A DNA stretch of 64,000 bases from Haemonchus contortus (GCA_000469685.2 LS997567.1:30277299-30341298), one strand, 5' to 3'; shown: positions 1-12,555, numbered from the stretch's first letter. Notes: generated by a model not told the origin, from the sequence alone. Made by a program: numbers and translations.

Positions 1-57
1 TAGGAGTAAGAGGGGCAGGATGGGAACACCTATGGTAAGTGGCAGGACCGGACTCCG
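1..57 (+). repeat. 3' tail of a TCTG-linked interspersed repeat (truncated by window edge)
   Basis: This short stretch (gggaacacctatggtaag, then ggcaggaccgga) matches the non-microsatellite tails at about 4200-4262 and 5560-5610. The inverted PLE-B fragment begins immediately after the shared ggaccggac, so the PLE appears to have entered the end of this repeat. The TCTG part, if present, lies outside the window. Confidence 0.55.
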
Positions 58-316
58 TCCTGTTGATTCATGGGTCTCTAGCTGCAATCCAACACGCCTC
101 AAGTGCTTTCCGCGCAGCAGTCTCCATTTCTAGTGCCAAGACGGTTACTGAAATTGTGAGTTCGTTACCATCGTGGCACAGAACTCGATGCTTTCCCAGT
201 GGTGCTTGGGTGCGAGACTTTCTTAGCCCCTCCAGGTGTTCTTTGATTCGAGTACGAAGGGGGCGCCCTGTTCCACCGATATATTCAGCACCACAGGCAT
301 GACGACAACTACTCAA
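58..316 (-). pseudogene. PLE-B inverted fragment, GIY-YIG endonuclease region
   Basis: Read on the minus strand this encodes the end of a Penelope-like element protein: a Cys-containing lead-in, AEYIGGTGRPL (the YIG half of GIY-YIG), an R-x3-KEHLEG helix and the ALEACWIAARDP segment. GIY-YIG is the endonuclease that canonical PLEs use to nick target DNA. The fragment lacks RT and is joined head to head with the plus-strand PLE-B copy at about 314, the same inverted-plus-direct arrangement as the PLE-A composite. It shares the ALEACWIAARDP end with 2345-2380, so both belong to one family. Confidence 0.8.
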
Positions 317-2697
317 GATGGCAATAAGAACGAAGTGTGATCAACTGTATTCATGTTTGAACAAGTGTATTGTAAAAGAGAAGTGTTGTGAACGAATCGT
401 GCCGGAACGCCTTTGGACGAGAATAGTGGATGAGTCAAAGAACCTTTGTGATTTGGTTCGAAGCAAGGCGAAGACTAAGCTGAAAGACTAGTTCGATATA
501 TTAGTAGATCAACAACGGGCTCGGGTAATACAAGTAGTGCCTGCCGATTATCATGACAATAAGGACCATCGTAATTCAAGTAAGGCAGAGCACCTATTCA
601 ACTCTCAAGTCACGGTTTTAGGCGGTATCACTCTTCTTGAAGGAGCGCTATCATTGATGGAACTTGGTCCTAGTTTTGCACCAACTCAATCAATTACTCC
701 TCGGGTCGCACGTAAGATCGTGGGCAACCTGCTGACTCTCCAAAACCGGCTCAGCATAGAGCAAACAGCATAGTGCGGAGGGAGGCTGGCGCTGAAGACC
801 AAGGAAACAAAGTTTTCCCTACTCTACCTTTTCCTTGCGCATACTACAAACCTCAAGAACCGCATGCTGTTGTAGGCACCAAATTCCGTCTTCTAGCTGC
901 ATCTGTCTACAGAGTAGTACGGCAGTTCGCAGACAGACATCCTGGTTTCAACCTCACACCTTCACAAAGGCAAGGCTTCAAAAAATCACGGAATCGAATA
1001 GAGGCCGGGGAGATACGCTTGTCTGCCAGTGATAAAGGGGGAGGGGGAGTTTGTGGTTGTCCCACAAGTTCTTGATAAGGCTATAACACATCTACATCTA
1101 CAGGACACAACACTATATTGCAGATCAACAGAAAAAGAGTATACTAAACAGTACTGAAAACTGAACAAGGTTTGGTGTAGCATGGCGAAGGTCGCCGGTC
1201 TACAGAACTCTACGATCAACCGTCTGAAGAGTGATCTGCCGCTGTGTCCTGTACTGTATACCCTTATCAAAACTCATAAGCTTACCGATGCAGACCTAAG
1301 CTCTCACGACCCAGCAGCGTTCAAGGTTAGACCCATTATCAGCAGCGTCGGGGGACCCACGGATAAAATCTCATGGTTTCTCAATACTATAGTCCGCCAA
1401 ATTCTTCAATACATACCTGCCCATCTGACAAATACGAATATGCTCCTCGAGCAACTATCGAATGTAGACCTCCAAGAGAACGTTGTGATTGAATCATTCG
1501 ATCTTACGTCTTTGTACACAAATGTATCGAATGAAGCTGCCTTGGAGGCAACATTCGAATTGCTGAGTGATCACGAAAGCTCTCTAAATTTGTACGGTTT
1601 CTCTATCGCAAACATCATGACCGTTTTAAATGAGTGTTTGAGTTGCTCGTTTTTCAGGTGGTCGGGCGACTACTATAGACAAATGAGGGGTTTGGCTATG
1701 GGCCAACGGCTGGCACCTGTGCTGGCAATAGCATATATGTCAAAAATTGAGAAACCTATTCTAGACCGCAGAACAGTTCTCTATAGTCGCTATATTGACG
1801 ACTGCCTAATCATATGTCCCACTCAAGATGAGATGGACATGCTTTGACATCCTTAACAATCGGGCAGATCAAATTGAATTCACATGGGAAAGGCCTAGAG
1901 AGAACCGGTTACCATTCCTTAATATCCAGGTTCAGCTAGCGAGGGGAACAGTCTGGACCAAATGGTACCGGAAGCCTAGCTGTGAGAATATTCTCATTCA
2001 TTACCGCTCGGCTCACCCCATAAGAACAAAACAACCTGTCATCAGCAATATGTTCAGAGTTGCCAGTAAAGTCTCCTCTAATACGGATCTCAAGACAGAA
2101 TCGCCGGACACAGCTCGGAGGATTGCGATCTCCAACGAGTATCCTAACCGCTGCAAGGGGTCACAGCGTGGGGGACATTTCCCACCTCGTAGAATTTATG
2201 TTGTGGAAATACCTCCAGATAACTTTGTCGACAACTGGTCCGCAATCGCCTATACGACATCTTGTGTGACACACCAGATTGCCCGAACTCACAATTTCAG
2301 TAACCGTCTTGGCACTGGAAACGGAGACTGCTGCGTGGAACGCACTTGAGGCGTGTTGGATTGCAGCTAGAGACCCATAAATCAACAGGAAGGAAGAGCG
2401 TATGGCTGTAACCCGTGACCTCGCGCCCTGTCTAGACCTCTGCGAATTTTGAGATTACGGTGAGGTCAGAAAGGAGGAAGGCGTGCTCATTGTACGCATA
2501 CTGTAAACACGATCTAACGGTGGTCGATCTAACGCTTCTTCGATTTAGATTAAGGCAAGCCTCTTGTATACCGGGTTCGAGGGGTCTCTAGTCTAAAGAA
2601 CTGTCTTGGGTTTATCTCGCCTTATTATAGAGTCAGTCTCAATGGTTTTTTCGACTTTCTAGGCTCTAACGAAAGCGAACTTGCCGAAACGTTAGCC
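314..2697 (+). pseudogene. PLE-B degenerate reverse transcriptase copy
   Basis: A decayed Penelope-like polyprotein in shifting frames. In order: the N-terminal domain from about 314 (W-T-R-I-V-D-E-S-K, with an in-frame TAG at 489-491), VTVLGGITLLEGALSLMELG at 610-665, the ASDKGG segment at about 1025 followed by a frameshift, IKTHKL, VRPIIS and GGPTDKISWFLN at 1267-1385, the motif A region FDLTSLYTNVSNEAA at about 1500, GLAMGQRLAPVLA (motif B) and YSRYIDDCL (catalytic Asp pair) near 1790. A frameshift follows at about 1840. The KWYRKPS thumb segment is present, but most of the Cys-rich and GIY-YIG region is deleted at about 2276-2290, leaving only its last residues. It is closest to PLE-C in this window. 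It cannot make a functional protein. Confidence 0.88.
2662..2697 (+). ncRNA. Hammerhead-like ribozyme relic of PLE-B
   Basis: Stem I GGCU (2662-2665) pairs with AGCC (2694-2697). The core reads CUAACGA (2666-2672) where CUGANGA is expected, so G5 is changed to A. A short stem II follows, then GAAA (2686-2689) and CGUU with the predicted cleavage after 2693. Position in the PLE downstream repeat and similarity to the PLE-C motif at 45049-45085 support the call. The G5 change should abolish cleavage. Confidence 0.55.
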
Positions 2698-2720
2698 CTA
2701 TGAAGTTTAGAATCTTTGAA

Positions 2721-3200
2721 AGGCTGAAGCAAATAAACATACATATCAGTTGGATTTTTGATGGGTACTTATTTCTAAGAAAGAGAGCAAAAGTTTTAGG
2801 CTTCCAATCATAGGCGTGAGCACCGACTTCAACCGAACACCATTTGCACTGCCCTGTTAGTCCTGTATCAAATTTCGTGTATAGGAAACTGTCATTCGTT
2901 TTAAAAAAGGAGTGGAGAGTTAGGCTTACTACAACATTATCGAAGAAGGGGGAAGCTTTCGATTTCTGTTGTGTCGAAGAGGGATTTCGAGCTCTGCTTC
3001 AGTTTCATACTCTCACTAAGCTAAACAGCGGGGAAAAACCCAAACTCAGTCAATAGCGGGAAAAACATAAAACTATAAACTTGGAATACAGGATGGAATC
3101 TTCAGTTCAACTCTCAGGACAGGTTGTTTGACACAAGAAGGAGAAGAGCCTGGCGTTAGCCGGGCGATCCGACCGGTATTAATATAAGCAGCCAATTACG
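2721..3200. other. Unassigned interval between PLE-B and the TCTG array
   Basis: No recognisable gene or repeat. The longest open frame (2844-3056, plus) has no family resemblance that I can name. The last 60 bases before the TCTG array include an AT-rich stretch (ggtattaatataagc) that resembles the sequence preceding the third TCTG-linked copy at about 5445. Confidence 0.4.
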
Positions 3201-4163
<963 letters not shown>

Positions 4164-4262
4164 GCACACAACCTCGTTACTCCTCTCCTTTTGGACCTAG
4201 AAAGTTCAAATAGGTGGCAGGGTGGGAACACTAATGGTAGGCGACAGGACCGGACAGTTCGC
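4164..4262 (+). repeat. Tail of TCTG-linked interspersed repeat, copy 2
   Basis: Directly after the TCTG array come gcacacaacctcgttactcc, then tggacctagaaagttcaaat and a gtgggaacac...ggaccggac segment. The same order follows the short TCTG-like tract at 5465-5506, and the end of it forms positions 1-57. No coding capacity is seen. Whether it is a SINE-like retroposon or a non-autonomous DNA element cannot be told from three copies. Confidence 0.65.
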
Positions 4263-5464
4263 GAAGATTCTCAGATAACAAGTTCCAATCAACAATAATA
4301 GGGTCGCCAAGAAAGCCAAATAATACGAAGCCTAAGAAATTCGTATAGACAATGTGAACAGTAGCAAAGGTGATAAACTACTGCGGTATTTCCCTGATAA
4401 TCAAAACATGAGTAAACAAGGACACGCACGTAAGCTTCTGCAGCATGGATGAACAACACCCGATTAGTACCATCACTTTCTTTTAAGCATTCCAAGTTAG
4501 GAATACGTGCGTAGGCCGGCTTGAGTTATCAACAACCTATTAGATGCTTACACTGCTCACCCTGTCAAAGGTCAACAATCGGTGGCATCCCGTCAATGCA
4601 GGAGATGCTAGCCTTCATAATAGCGCAAGCATCAAACCATTGGTCGTTGTGGTGTGTAGGAAACTATTCGCTATGAGATGCTAAGCATAGACTAGGGAAA
4701 AGATGTCAGAAACCTTACTTTTCGCCATGCAGAAATTTCGTTTAAGACCCCGCCGGAATTTCACCGGGCTCGCATCGCTCCATGTTGTTCAATGGTCGTG
4801 CTCCCGGAACGTTGTCCCTTCTCACGACCATGAGCTCTGCTTTGTCAATCGTCTCTTTATGGAATAAATGTTTATAGCTCAACGTGATCTGAGAACCGCA
4901 GTCAATGATTCCTTCGAGTTACAGAATCTTCAGTTGTGAACAAAAGGCATCAGCGATTAGCTTAAAGGATAAGAGGAGGTTGTTGATCTCTCCGGTGAAT
5001 ATATTTCCGAAACATGATTAATCTGGAGAATTCTGGGAATGAATTCAAAATGGCTCCCATCTTGTCGCTGGACTTTCTCGCCAACTTGATAAACCCTAGC
5101 GTTTTTTGTTATTTACGATCTAGCTTTTATACGTTTCATTCGGCGATGAGGATGAGTACACTAATAGGGACCGATTGTGGAATTTGGTGCTTACGCTTCA
5201 CTTCTTGCTTACAACCGCTACCGAGCGAGTTTTCCGATTGAGTGAAGGATCACGGTTTCTCTCTGCTCTGATACCATTCAGGGCAAAACCTATACGACTG
5301 CTAATAGTCTTAGATTCTCATTTAATGATGTACCAGTTAGGCTATGCCCGCTTACCCGCACATTCATTAATTAATCAATTAATTGATTCGGATACGCAGT
5401 GCTGCGATTATTTGGTCAAAAGCAACGCTCGACATAGAAATTCCTTACTATATATAAAGCGCTC
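4263..5464. other. Unassigned interval
   Basis: No recognisable gene. Open frames are short and lack family signatures. A local palindromic AT stretch (attaattaatcaattaattg, about 5368-5387) is the only structure noted. Confidence 0.4.
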
Positions 5465-5612
5465 GCTTCTGTCTCTTCGTCTGCCTGTCTGACTGTCTCT
5501 CTGTTTGCACACAAACTCATAACTCCTGCCCCCGTGGACCTAGAATGTTCAAATTCGGTAGGAGCGCAGGCGGCGGGATGGGAACACCTATAGAAGCTGG
5601 TAGGAAGAAATG
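5465..5612 (+). repeat. TCTG-linked interspersed repeat, copy 3 (short array)
   Basis: A degenerate TCTG tract of only about 40 bp (5465-5506) leads into gcacacaaactcataactcc and the same tail as 4164-4262 (tggacctagaatgttcaaat, then gggatgggaacacctat). It shows that the tail is mobile or duplicated independently of array length. The sequence just upstream is tatataaagcgc. Confidence 0.65.
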
Positions 5613-8155
5613 TGACATGTGGGATGTGGCAGTGTCGAAGTGATAACAATGGTAAGGGCTGATAAGTGGACTACATAATCGCAGGACTGCGTATTTAGAT
5701 GAATATATTGATTCATCATGATGATGCGGACGTTAGCGTGCATAATCCAATTAGTTATACGCGATACGGATACTAATATAATTATACAAGAACTTAAACA
5801 AGTCTATAAAAATACTCTCGCTTCAGAAATAAAACATGGAAATGATTATAGATGTAACTGTTTGGATTTACGATTACTCATAGAAGGTTAAATATTTACC
5901 AAAATGTATATGAAACAGACAGTTTTGGCTTTCAGGTCAAGCGTTACCCACGTTATACTACTAGCGTTTCCAAAGGTATTAAAATTAGCGCCGTATACTC
6001 AGAAATGTGAAGAATTGCTAGAGCTTGTTCATATAAAAAAGATTTTGTGGATAGGTTAAGGTATATTGGATATCAAACATGCCAAGTAGGTCACAGTAAA
6101 GATATTTCCATTATAGGTCTTATAAGATGCCTAGGCAAAAAAATTCGTACTTTATAAATACAAAGATACAAATTTCTCATTGGCATATTAGACATATATT
6201 ATGATTATATCAGCTACGCAATTACCTAACTTCCTGGTCAGGTCATGTTGGTGACTCTGACTGCATGCCATCCTGCCTTTGTAAGTGGAAGTCTCCGAGG
6301 CGTAGGTTAGTGCAGAGAGTGCAAAAAACCTCAGTATCGAAAAAAATGGCGCAGGAGCGGATGTTTTTTTGTGGCTACTTTTTTCATGCTATCGACTCCT
6401 TTGTTTTCCTCACTAATTCCTTTGGATTTTAACTTATTACATATAACGATAGTGACTCTTTTGTCCTCCCTTACCCTATTGATGAGCACGGAGGGGATTA
6501 TTGTCAGGTTTGCCTTCCGTCTAGGGCACGTGCGGAACGGAAGTCAACTACATCTTTGATTTCACCCCCCCCCCCCTGATTTTATAAATTTTTTCAAAGT
6601 GTCAACATTCCTAGTACTTCGTCACAGGAAAATTCTAACCTGTCAAACCTTACGCCCTTATAAAGGTGCCCTGCAAATGGAGCGAACGCGTGTTAGGTGT
6701 CCCCTAGCCGGTTGGGGCATTTTTACGGAATTTTATTTCTTTTTTCAACTATTTAAAACTGTCCTGAAGAAGACCACTTTAGTCGATGACGGTGTGCGGT
6801 CCCCTTCCATTGCGAAGCGGTGCACCTGAATTCAGACGGTCTCCTCGGAACTAAGTGCAAGTCACTGTGCGAGTTTTCCTCAGGCTGGTTAAGGATCTCG
6901 GAACGCTTCAAATTGTGAGTGAAGAGTATGAAGAGTAGAAACTGCAAAAACTCTTCCGCTGAGACTACAAGTGAAAGGAAGACTCACGTGCATTTTGGTC
7001 TCAGTCCCACACGAAGCACCATAGGTGTGCGTGAGAAGTACGGACAAAGCTGAAAAAGATTTGTCTTTTCAGATAGAGGGAACGAAAATATCATATTTCA
7101 TGAAGAATGACATCAGAAAAGAGCTAAATTAAATTCGAAGGCCAGCCTTGCACTTTCAGCTATTTAGTAGCTGCACTTCGTGATAATAATAAATTAGTCT
7201 TTTCTATGTAAAGAAACACTCAGATTCCCAATTTGAGTTTGCGTGAACTCCTTGATAGAAATCCCAGAGCGTGAAAGAATCAGTGAGAGGGGGGGGAGGG
7301 ACATCGGTTTTGGAGGTGAACCGAGAACACGTTGTCTTCCAGCTGCTCATCGTGCTGTTTGCCATAAATTATGCAAGATAAATTTTCAGCCAAACACCCA
7401 CACATACGCGCGCACACATACACACATACACACACGACCAACAGACGCACTTAACGCGTTATTCATAGTAGAACAACTCACTGAAATTTATCGCTGTCAC
7501 ACACTCGTGTAAAAATTGCACGCTGAAAATGCGTATTCTGTTCTATAACGACAAAACAAAATGCTTCCCTCTGGTACAGCTATTCCCAAAAGCTTATAAA
7601 AGCCCATGGTGTCGAAGTACCTCAGACCACATTGACAGTAAGAAGTGAATAAAGTACGTGAGGTAAAAGTCGTGTCTATGAAGTCTCTTCGAGCAGCTCC
7701 TCCTTTTACTGTAAGCTCCCCAAGGACTAAATTATAGCAGTCTCTGGAAAATTACTGACACATCAAAATGTGCGAGAGCCATCGAAAATCGTCATCTACA
7801 ATGCACAGAAAAAAGTAGCAGACTCTTTTTTGAATAGAAGAGTCCAACTCCGTGTTTCCCACTATGGCAACACACTACCTCTCATCGCCTCCGCTCATAT
7901 ATTCCTGGTCTAGGTTAGTGGTTCGTGATGTTGCCTCGTCCTATGCATGTCTATATAAGTGATCTGTTGAAGAAGTGCCAGCTTAGCTTAGGCTCATTTT
8001 AGAAGGGCTGAACGAGATTCCGGTGCGACTCATCGGAGCTGTTCAATTTTCGTGATTATTGCTCGAAATCCAAGCGAAGCTTTCGGCTGAATCAGAATTT
8101 TCAGTGAAAAGTTACTAAAAATTCTGATTCAGTCGAAGCTCTTTAAGACGAATCA
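5613..8155. other. Unassigned interval with minor repeats
   Basis: About 2.5 kb with no recognisable gene. It contains an RTE shred (6235-6345, listed separately), an 11-base C run near 6567 and a CA/CG-rich simple repeat at about 7396-7436. The ORFs at 6371-6559, 6599-6829 and 7243-7512 show no conserved motif. Confidence 0.4.
6235..6345 (-). mobile_element. Short decayed RTE retrotransposon fragment
   Basis: The plus strand gactctgactgcatgccatc and the following gtctccgaggcgtag match, with many changes, the RTE segment near 56255-56340 (ctgacagcatgctcatcctg, then gtctctgagacgtacg). It corresponds to a region 3' of the RT domain on the minus strand. Too short and diverged to do more than record. 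Confidence 0.45.
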
Positions 8156-8400
8156 TCTGCATCATCTATATCTCCTGTCGTCATGTTGATCATCGATTCC
8201 CACGAGCGAGCGCCACTCCATTTGCCCTTGCCGCTAGCTAGAGTAGTCTATTAAATCGTACTCGCTCGAGGGACACGGGCAATACATTCCTTTCATTTAG
8301 AGCTCCCGTGAAAAGGTCTGACGATTGGGCTAGCGGTCTCATGGTGTTCATCTGACGTCTCGCGTGATCCAGCACGTAACTGCCCTGGATCAACGGAATC
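8156..8400 (-). mobile_element. RTE retrotransposon 3'-end relic
   Basis: A diverged copy of the RTE 3' region seen at 9060-9300 and 55850-56100: in plus-strand reading, a cctgtcgtc...gttgatc.tcgatt stretch, a gccactccattgcc-like block, then gggacacgggcaatacattcc and a segment ending in ctggatcaacgg. The element is antisense to the plus strand. Only the non-coding end and the last part of the coding region remain. Confidence 0.6.
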
Positions 8401-8411
8401 GTGTTTATTTA

Positions 8412-8475
8412 TTGGAAGGTTCTGCGGCTTGAATTATTTTTCCGCGCGCGCACATTTGAATGTAATTCAGGGCGC
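8412..8475. repeat. Paralogous copy of the PLE-A target sequence (empty site)
   Basis: The reverse complement of this stretch matches the left flank of the PLE-A composite (13451-13492) joined directly to its right flank (19181-19205). The 12-mer tctgcggcttga at 8421-8432 is the complement of the duplicated tcaagccgcaga. It therefore represents the target repeat without the PLE. The similarity continues a little past cacatttgaatg towards gcgctc. The identity of the underlying repeat is unknown. Confidence 0.8.
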
Positions 8476-8479
8476 TCCA

Positions 8480-9045
8480 GTATCGCAGGGGCATGCACGT
8501 TGTGATTGCTGGACTTCCTCCGCTCTTCGCTTAACTATACTCACTAGTTATTCTTCTGCTCACACTGCAATAGTGAATTCAGTATCATATTCTAATTTTG
8601 CTGTTGCTGCCTACTTCCTGCTTCTTGATTGAACATTTATATAGCTCTGCAAAAGATACTGCTGTAGGTAAACGACTTCTTGTGTATGTCCACCTCTTGA
8701 GCTCTACACCTGTTGTCGTGAGCATATGGCGTCACGACACTGGCGTGGTTTTAAGAGGGGAGATATAGTTGTAAATAAACACTTCACAACATGGAAATTT
8801 CCTATGGGTGACTCCATTCCAATCTTTACAAACCATAAAAACGTGGAAATATTTGTGGAGTTAGTGTTACATGGTTCTACATCAAAATACTACTATCTTA
8901 CTGTCTTCCTAGGCGGAAAGTAGTTACCTTGCGTCGCTTATAAACTTGACTGTTAGAAGAGTTGCCTGCTATCTTCCTATCCTCAAAAATCCCAATCGTT
9001 ATTATAAAGGTTAAAATTAAAAAACCCATTTCAAGGTGAGCTAGC
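8480..9045. other. Unassigned interval
   Basis: No gene or repeat recognised. The open frame 8726-8923 (plus) starts with MASRHWRGFKRGD but has no family match I can name. Confidence 0.4.
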
Positions 9046-9210
9046 ATCAGTGCACCTGTATCACCTGTCGTCCCGTTGATCGTCGATTTGCTCGAGCTGG
9101 CGCCAGTAACGTCTCCATTCGTCCCTTTCACGAGCCAGAGTGGTCCAATGAATCGCTCCAGGGACACGAGGATCAACATTCCTTACGTTCAGAGCTTTCG
9201 TAAAGAAGTC

Positions 9211-10640
9211 TCACCATCTCGTTGGTCGCCGTCCAGAGATTTGTTTGATGTTCCGAGGAATCCAGTCAGTAACCACCCTGGTCCAACGGTCATCACTACA
9301 TCGCATAACGTGTCCGGCCCACCTGATCTTCGATTTCTTGGGGTATTCAACCAACGGCATCCCGGATCTTCGTTCGTTGACGGAGCTCGAAACTCCAGGA
9401 AAAACAGCAGTGGCGAAAAGGTGAGCGCAGAGCCGGATGTTCTTTGTCTTCTTCACTACTCGATATTCTCAAATGCTCCCTACGCGGTGCGTTTACTTCT
9501 GCACAGCTCCGGAGCAAGGTCATCCATCATGTTGACTTCCCGACCTAGATACACATAACTAGATCATTCGGAGATATTCTTTCCGTTCAGCGTGAAGGAA
9601 GCATCAGGTTACCAATCCGTTCTTCATGAACATCGTCTTCGTTGAATTCAGTCTCAAGCCGACCCTCCCACAAGCACTGCCAAACTAGGCCAGCATTCTT
9701 TAAGCCTGCTCGATGTTCGGTGTTATGAGCACGATGTCGTCTCCAAAGCGGAGGTGATGTAGATAGCGGCCGTCGACCTTCACTACCAAGTCTTACTATT
9801 CCAAATGACGCATGATATTTTCGGGAGAAGTACTGAAAAGTTTGGGCGAAATGGTATCGCCCTGCCGGACACATCTCTTCACGTTGATAATGACTTCCTT
9901 ATAGAATGGTGAAATCCTGGTCGTGAAGCTGTCGTAGGACTCACGAAGCATCCTTATATGTATATTGAGTAGGAACACCCTGGTTGCCCAGGGCTTCGAT
10001 TACCGTTTCTGTCTCGACAATGTCAAAGGCTTTTTTCAAATCGATGAGCGTAAGACATAACGGTATTTTGTACTCCCGCGATACTTCAGTGAGTCGTGTA
10101 AGAGTGTGGATATGATCGATTGTGCTGAACCCTCTCCGAAACCTTGCTTGGTCGCATGGTTGTCCTTCATCTTATATTCTGCTAATCCTGTTTAAGATGA
10201 CGCGAGTGAAAAACTTGTAGATTATAGACAGCAGGCAGATTGGGCGATAATTGCCAATATCCCTTTTTGTACAGCAAAACAGTCTCGCTAGTTTTCCACG
10301 ATGTGGGCACTTTGCATTCTGACAGGTACCGCGTGAAGAGCCTAGCCAGAGTTCTGACGATAACTGTTGGAAGACTCTTCAGATGTTCTGGTTTGATCCT
10401 ATCGGGACCGGGCGCCGTACAGATCCTCATCGACGTGATGGCATTCGTTTTCTCGGAAGGGAGAACAGAAGGGGCGATATATTCGTCTTGCCTGAGATGG
10501 TGGGTAGGCAGGTAGGCGTGGCTGTCAAAGAGATCCGAGTAGAAGTCGTAGATGACCTTCTCCATTGCCCTTAGAGATGCAGTAACTGTTCCGTTAGGAC
10601 GACGAAGGGAAGTCATCTTGGTCTTGTAATTTGCGGAACT
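9211..10640 (-). pseudogene. RTE-1 reverse transcriptase domain, broken
   Basis: Recognisable RT blocks on the minus strand: RRPNGTVTASLRAME (about 10600), GPDRIKPEHLKSLP, VPTSWKTSETVLLYKKG (about 10290), GNYRPICLLSIIYK, ARFRRGFSTIDHI, LCLTLIDLKKAFD (motif A, about 10050), RQGDTISPKLFS (motif B, about 9860) and RFGDDIVLI. The canonical FADD is FGDD here (9736-9747). The downstream part includes NGKNIS and VYLGREVNMM. At least six stops or frameshifts separate the blocks. Confidence 0.85.
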
Positions 10641-10857
10641 CCGTCGGGCTTTGCGAATGCTCTTTCCGCCTCGGCGGCTTCGTCAACAACTGCTGCTCTT
10701 CTCTCTTTCAGATCTTCCTTTATCGCTTCTCTGCTTAGCTCGCAAGTTCGGACGTTTGTTGGTGATTGCCTGCAGCTCGCGCGATTCCACGCTGGCGTAT
10801 CAGCTCGAGAGTCTTCGAAGAGAGTCGTCTCTTGGCTACTCGAAACTCTCTGCTTTC

Positions 10858-11760
10858 TTAGCTACTTATCTTGAAGATGTTCGACAAGCCGGCTGTACTC
10901 TTCATCGATGTTGTCGATAACGGAATCTTCCCATTCACTCGCAAGGGAAGCGAAATGATCCCAGTTGACAACATTCTTGGGACTACGCATCCTAAACTTC
11001 GCAGCTCTCTCTCCATGCACTGAAGAGCGCTAGCGCAAAGGAAACGATGGTATGATCTTGTGTAGAACTTCGGAACAACAGCGACATCAGTCAGGCAAAA
11101 CCTCCGATTGAAGATGATGTGGTCTATTTCATTATGGAACTGTCCACCAGGTGACTCCCATGTCCATCGCAAATGAAAGAGTTTTTGGAACTGCGGGTTA
11201 CCACGGATGGTGTGGGTTGACATGATAAACTCGGACAGCCTTTCACCCTGCTCATTCCATTCCATGAGTTTCGATGTGAAGCACTTCAGCCGTTCTTCTG
11301 GGGCAAATCTTGGTCTTGGAATCCCGACGACTTCAAAGAGAGGATGGTCTTTCCTGTAGAGCCTCTCCAGATCCATATAAAATGCTTAAAACTCCTCTTC
11401 TTCGTAGCTCGATGTTGGCGCGTAGGCAACGAAGAGGGTTACATTTGGGGTTGAGCCACATCTTCTTGATCGCAAACGTCCGACTCGGGTTGTTAGGCTT
11501 TTGTACGAGTCGATGATCATGGCCAAGTGCGTATTGACGAGGGCACCTACGCCGCCGACGCCTCTGCTGTCCCATGTTCCAAGGAACAGTTCTTCTCCAA
11601 TCTCAGATACAGCGTGCAGCGGGCGATGCCTTCTCGTCTCGGTCAGTCCGATGACGTCTTAATTGATCTTCCTAGCTTGCATCACCAGGTCTTCTATACA
11701 CGCTTCCGATGCAAGCGTCCGTGCGTTGAAAGTACAGATCGCCATCTTAGTCAGCATGTT
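10858..11760 (-). pseudogene. RTE-1 AP endonuclease domain, broken
   Basis: The endonuclease nicks target DNA to prime reverse transcription. It begins MAICTFNARTLASEACIEDL at about 11743, with the Asn-Ala-Arg element of the first conserved block. An in-frame stop replaces the residue after ARKIN. Later blocks include GTWDSRGVGGVGALVNTHLA, RRCGSTPNVTLFVAYAPTSS, and GGQFHNEIDHIIF near 11130. The terminal SDH catalytic motif is changed to SYHRFL, so catalysis would be lost even without the frameshifts. The following coiled, charged linker (EDLKERRAA) leads into RT. Confidence 0.8.
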
Positions 11761-12555
11761 TTGGCTCTGAAATTTTAGCAGCCTCTCCCGAGCGGTCCTA
11801 CCCAACGCTGCCGTACTGGGGGCTCCCTCAGGTTCAGGGGAATGGGGCCCATTTTTATTAATGTTTTTGGCGTGCGAATTCCCATCGTGTAGCTTGCCAG
11901 GCTCTGACGTGGGGGGTTGGACGAGAGGCTTCGTTTTTATAGGCGGCCCAGAATCGCCTCCCAGATACTTCCCAGTCACTTTAATGCACGTTTTTGGCCG
12001 AGTTGATGGGCAGGATACCAACTGCACCCACAGGCTCTCCACACACGTATGCGTGAATACGCCTGCAAGAAACAGAGTATATCGACCCAGCGCAGCAGAA
12101 TCAAGGAGTCCATCCCCTAAATCCACCTGCGTCTCTGGGCAAATACCGGAGACTTTTCGTCGGCGATTAATTCCCCTATCCTCCACTTGGGGACGCCCTA
12201 CGTAGCTTCGTCACTAACCGGCTGGGGATCCTTCAGTGAGAGAGAACTCAGTGAAGGAGATCCGTAGGAGCTGGCATCAATTAGTAGGCTGAAATGGCAG
12301 CTTGGAATGTCAGGGAAAGCGGTCACTGTATAACAAAAGTACCAACTTGGCCTAGCTAATTTTAAGTAATTGATAGCTATTAACAACGATTTGTGGCGTG
12401 ATTGGTTACATCCATACCTTAGCTCTGTTCCATAGTAAAGCAACCAAAATGATGGGCTACACGCGAACGGTTGGTACATCAGCTTGGTGATTTCAATTAC
12501 GTTATTCCTCCTGAAAACAGGAGCCTGAAAAGTCATCAAAATAGTTTACCAATGG

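Larger units (their letters stand above)
9046..12267 (-). mobile_element. RTE-1: near full-length, inactivated RTE non-LTR retrotransposon
   Basis: From its 5' end at about 12267 the element has a hairpin (12226-12240 with 12247-12263, conserved in RTE-5), a roughly 500-bp leader that is open in one frame, an AP-type endonuclease (about 11760-10860), a linker rich in Arg/Lys/Glu, a reverse transcriptase (about 10560-9680) and a C-terminal region ending near 9100. The 3' end carries copies of the 9-mer tatcacctg. Many stops and frameshifts break the frame. Layout (endonuclease before RT in one ORF, very short 3' UTR with simple repeat) is that of the RTE clade. No target-site duplication could be defined. 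Confidence 0.88.

Noticed and set aside
7396..7436. Regulatory Z-DNA element in CA/CG-rich stretch
   Set aside because: Short simple repeat without other support.
11861..12205. Plus-strand frames across the RTE leaders (also 58624-58956 and 46437-46664)
   Set aside because: Antisense of RTE leader sequence; similarity between them reflects the repeat family.
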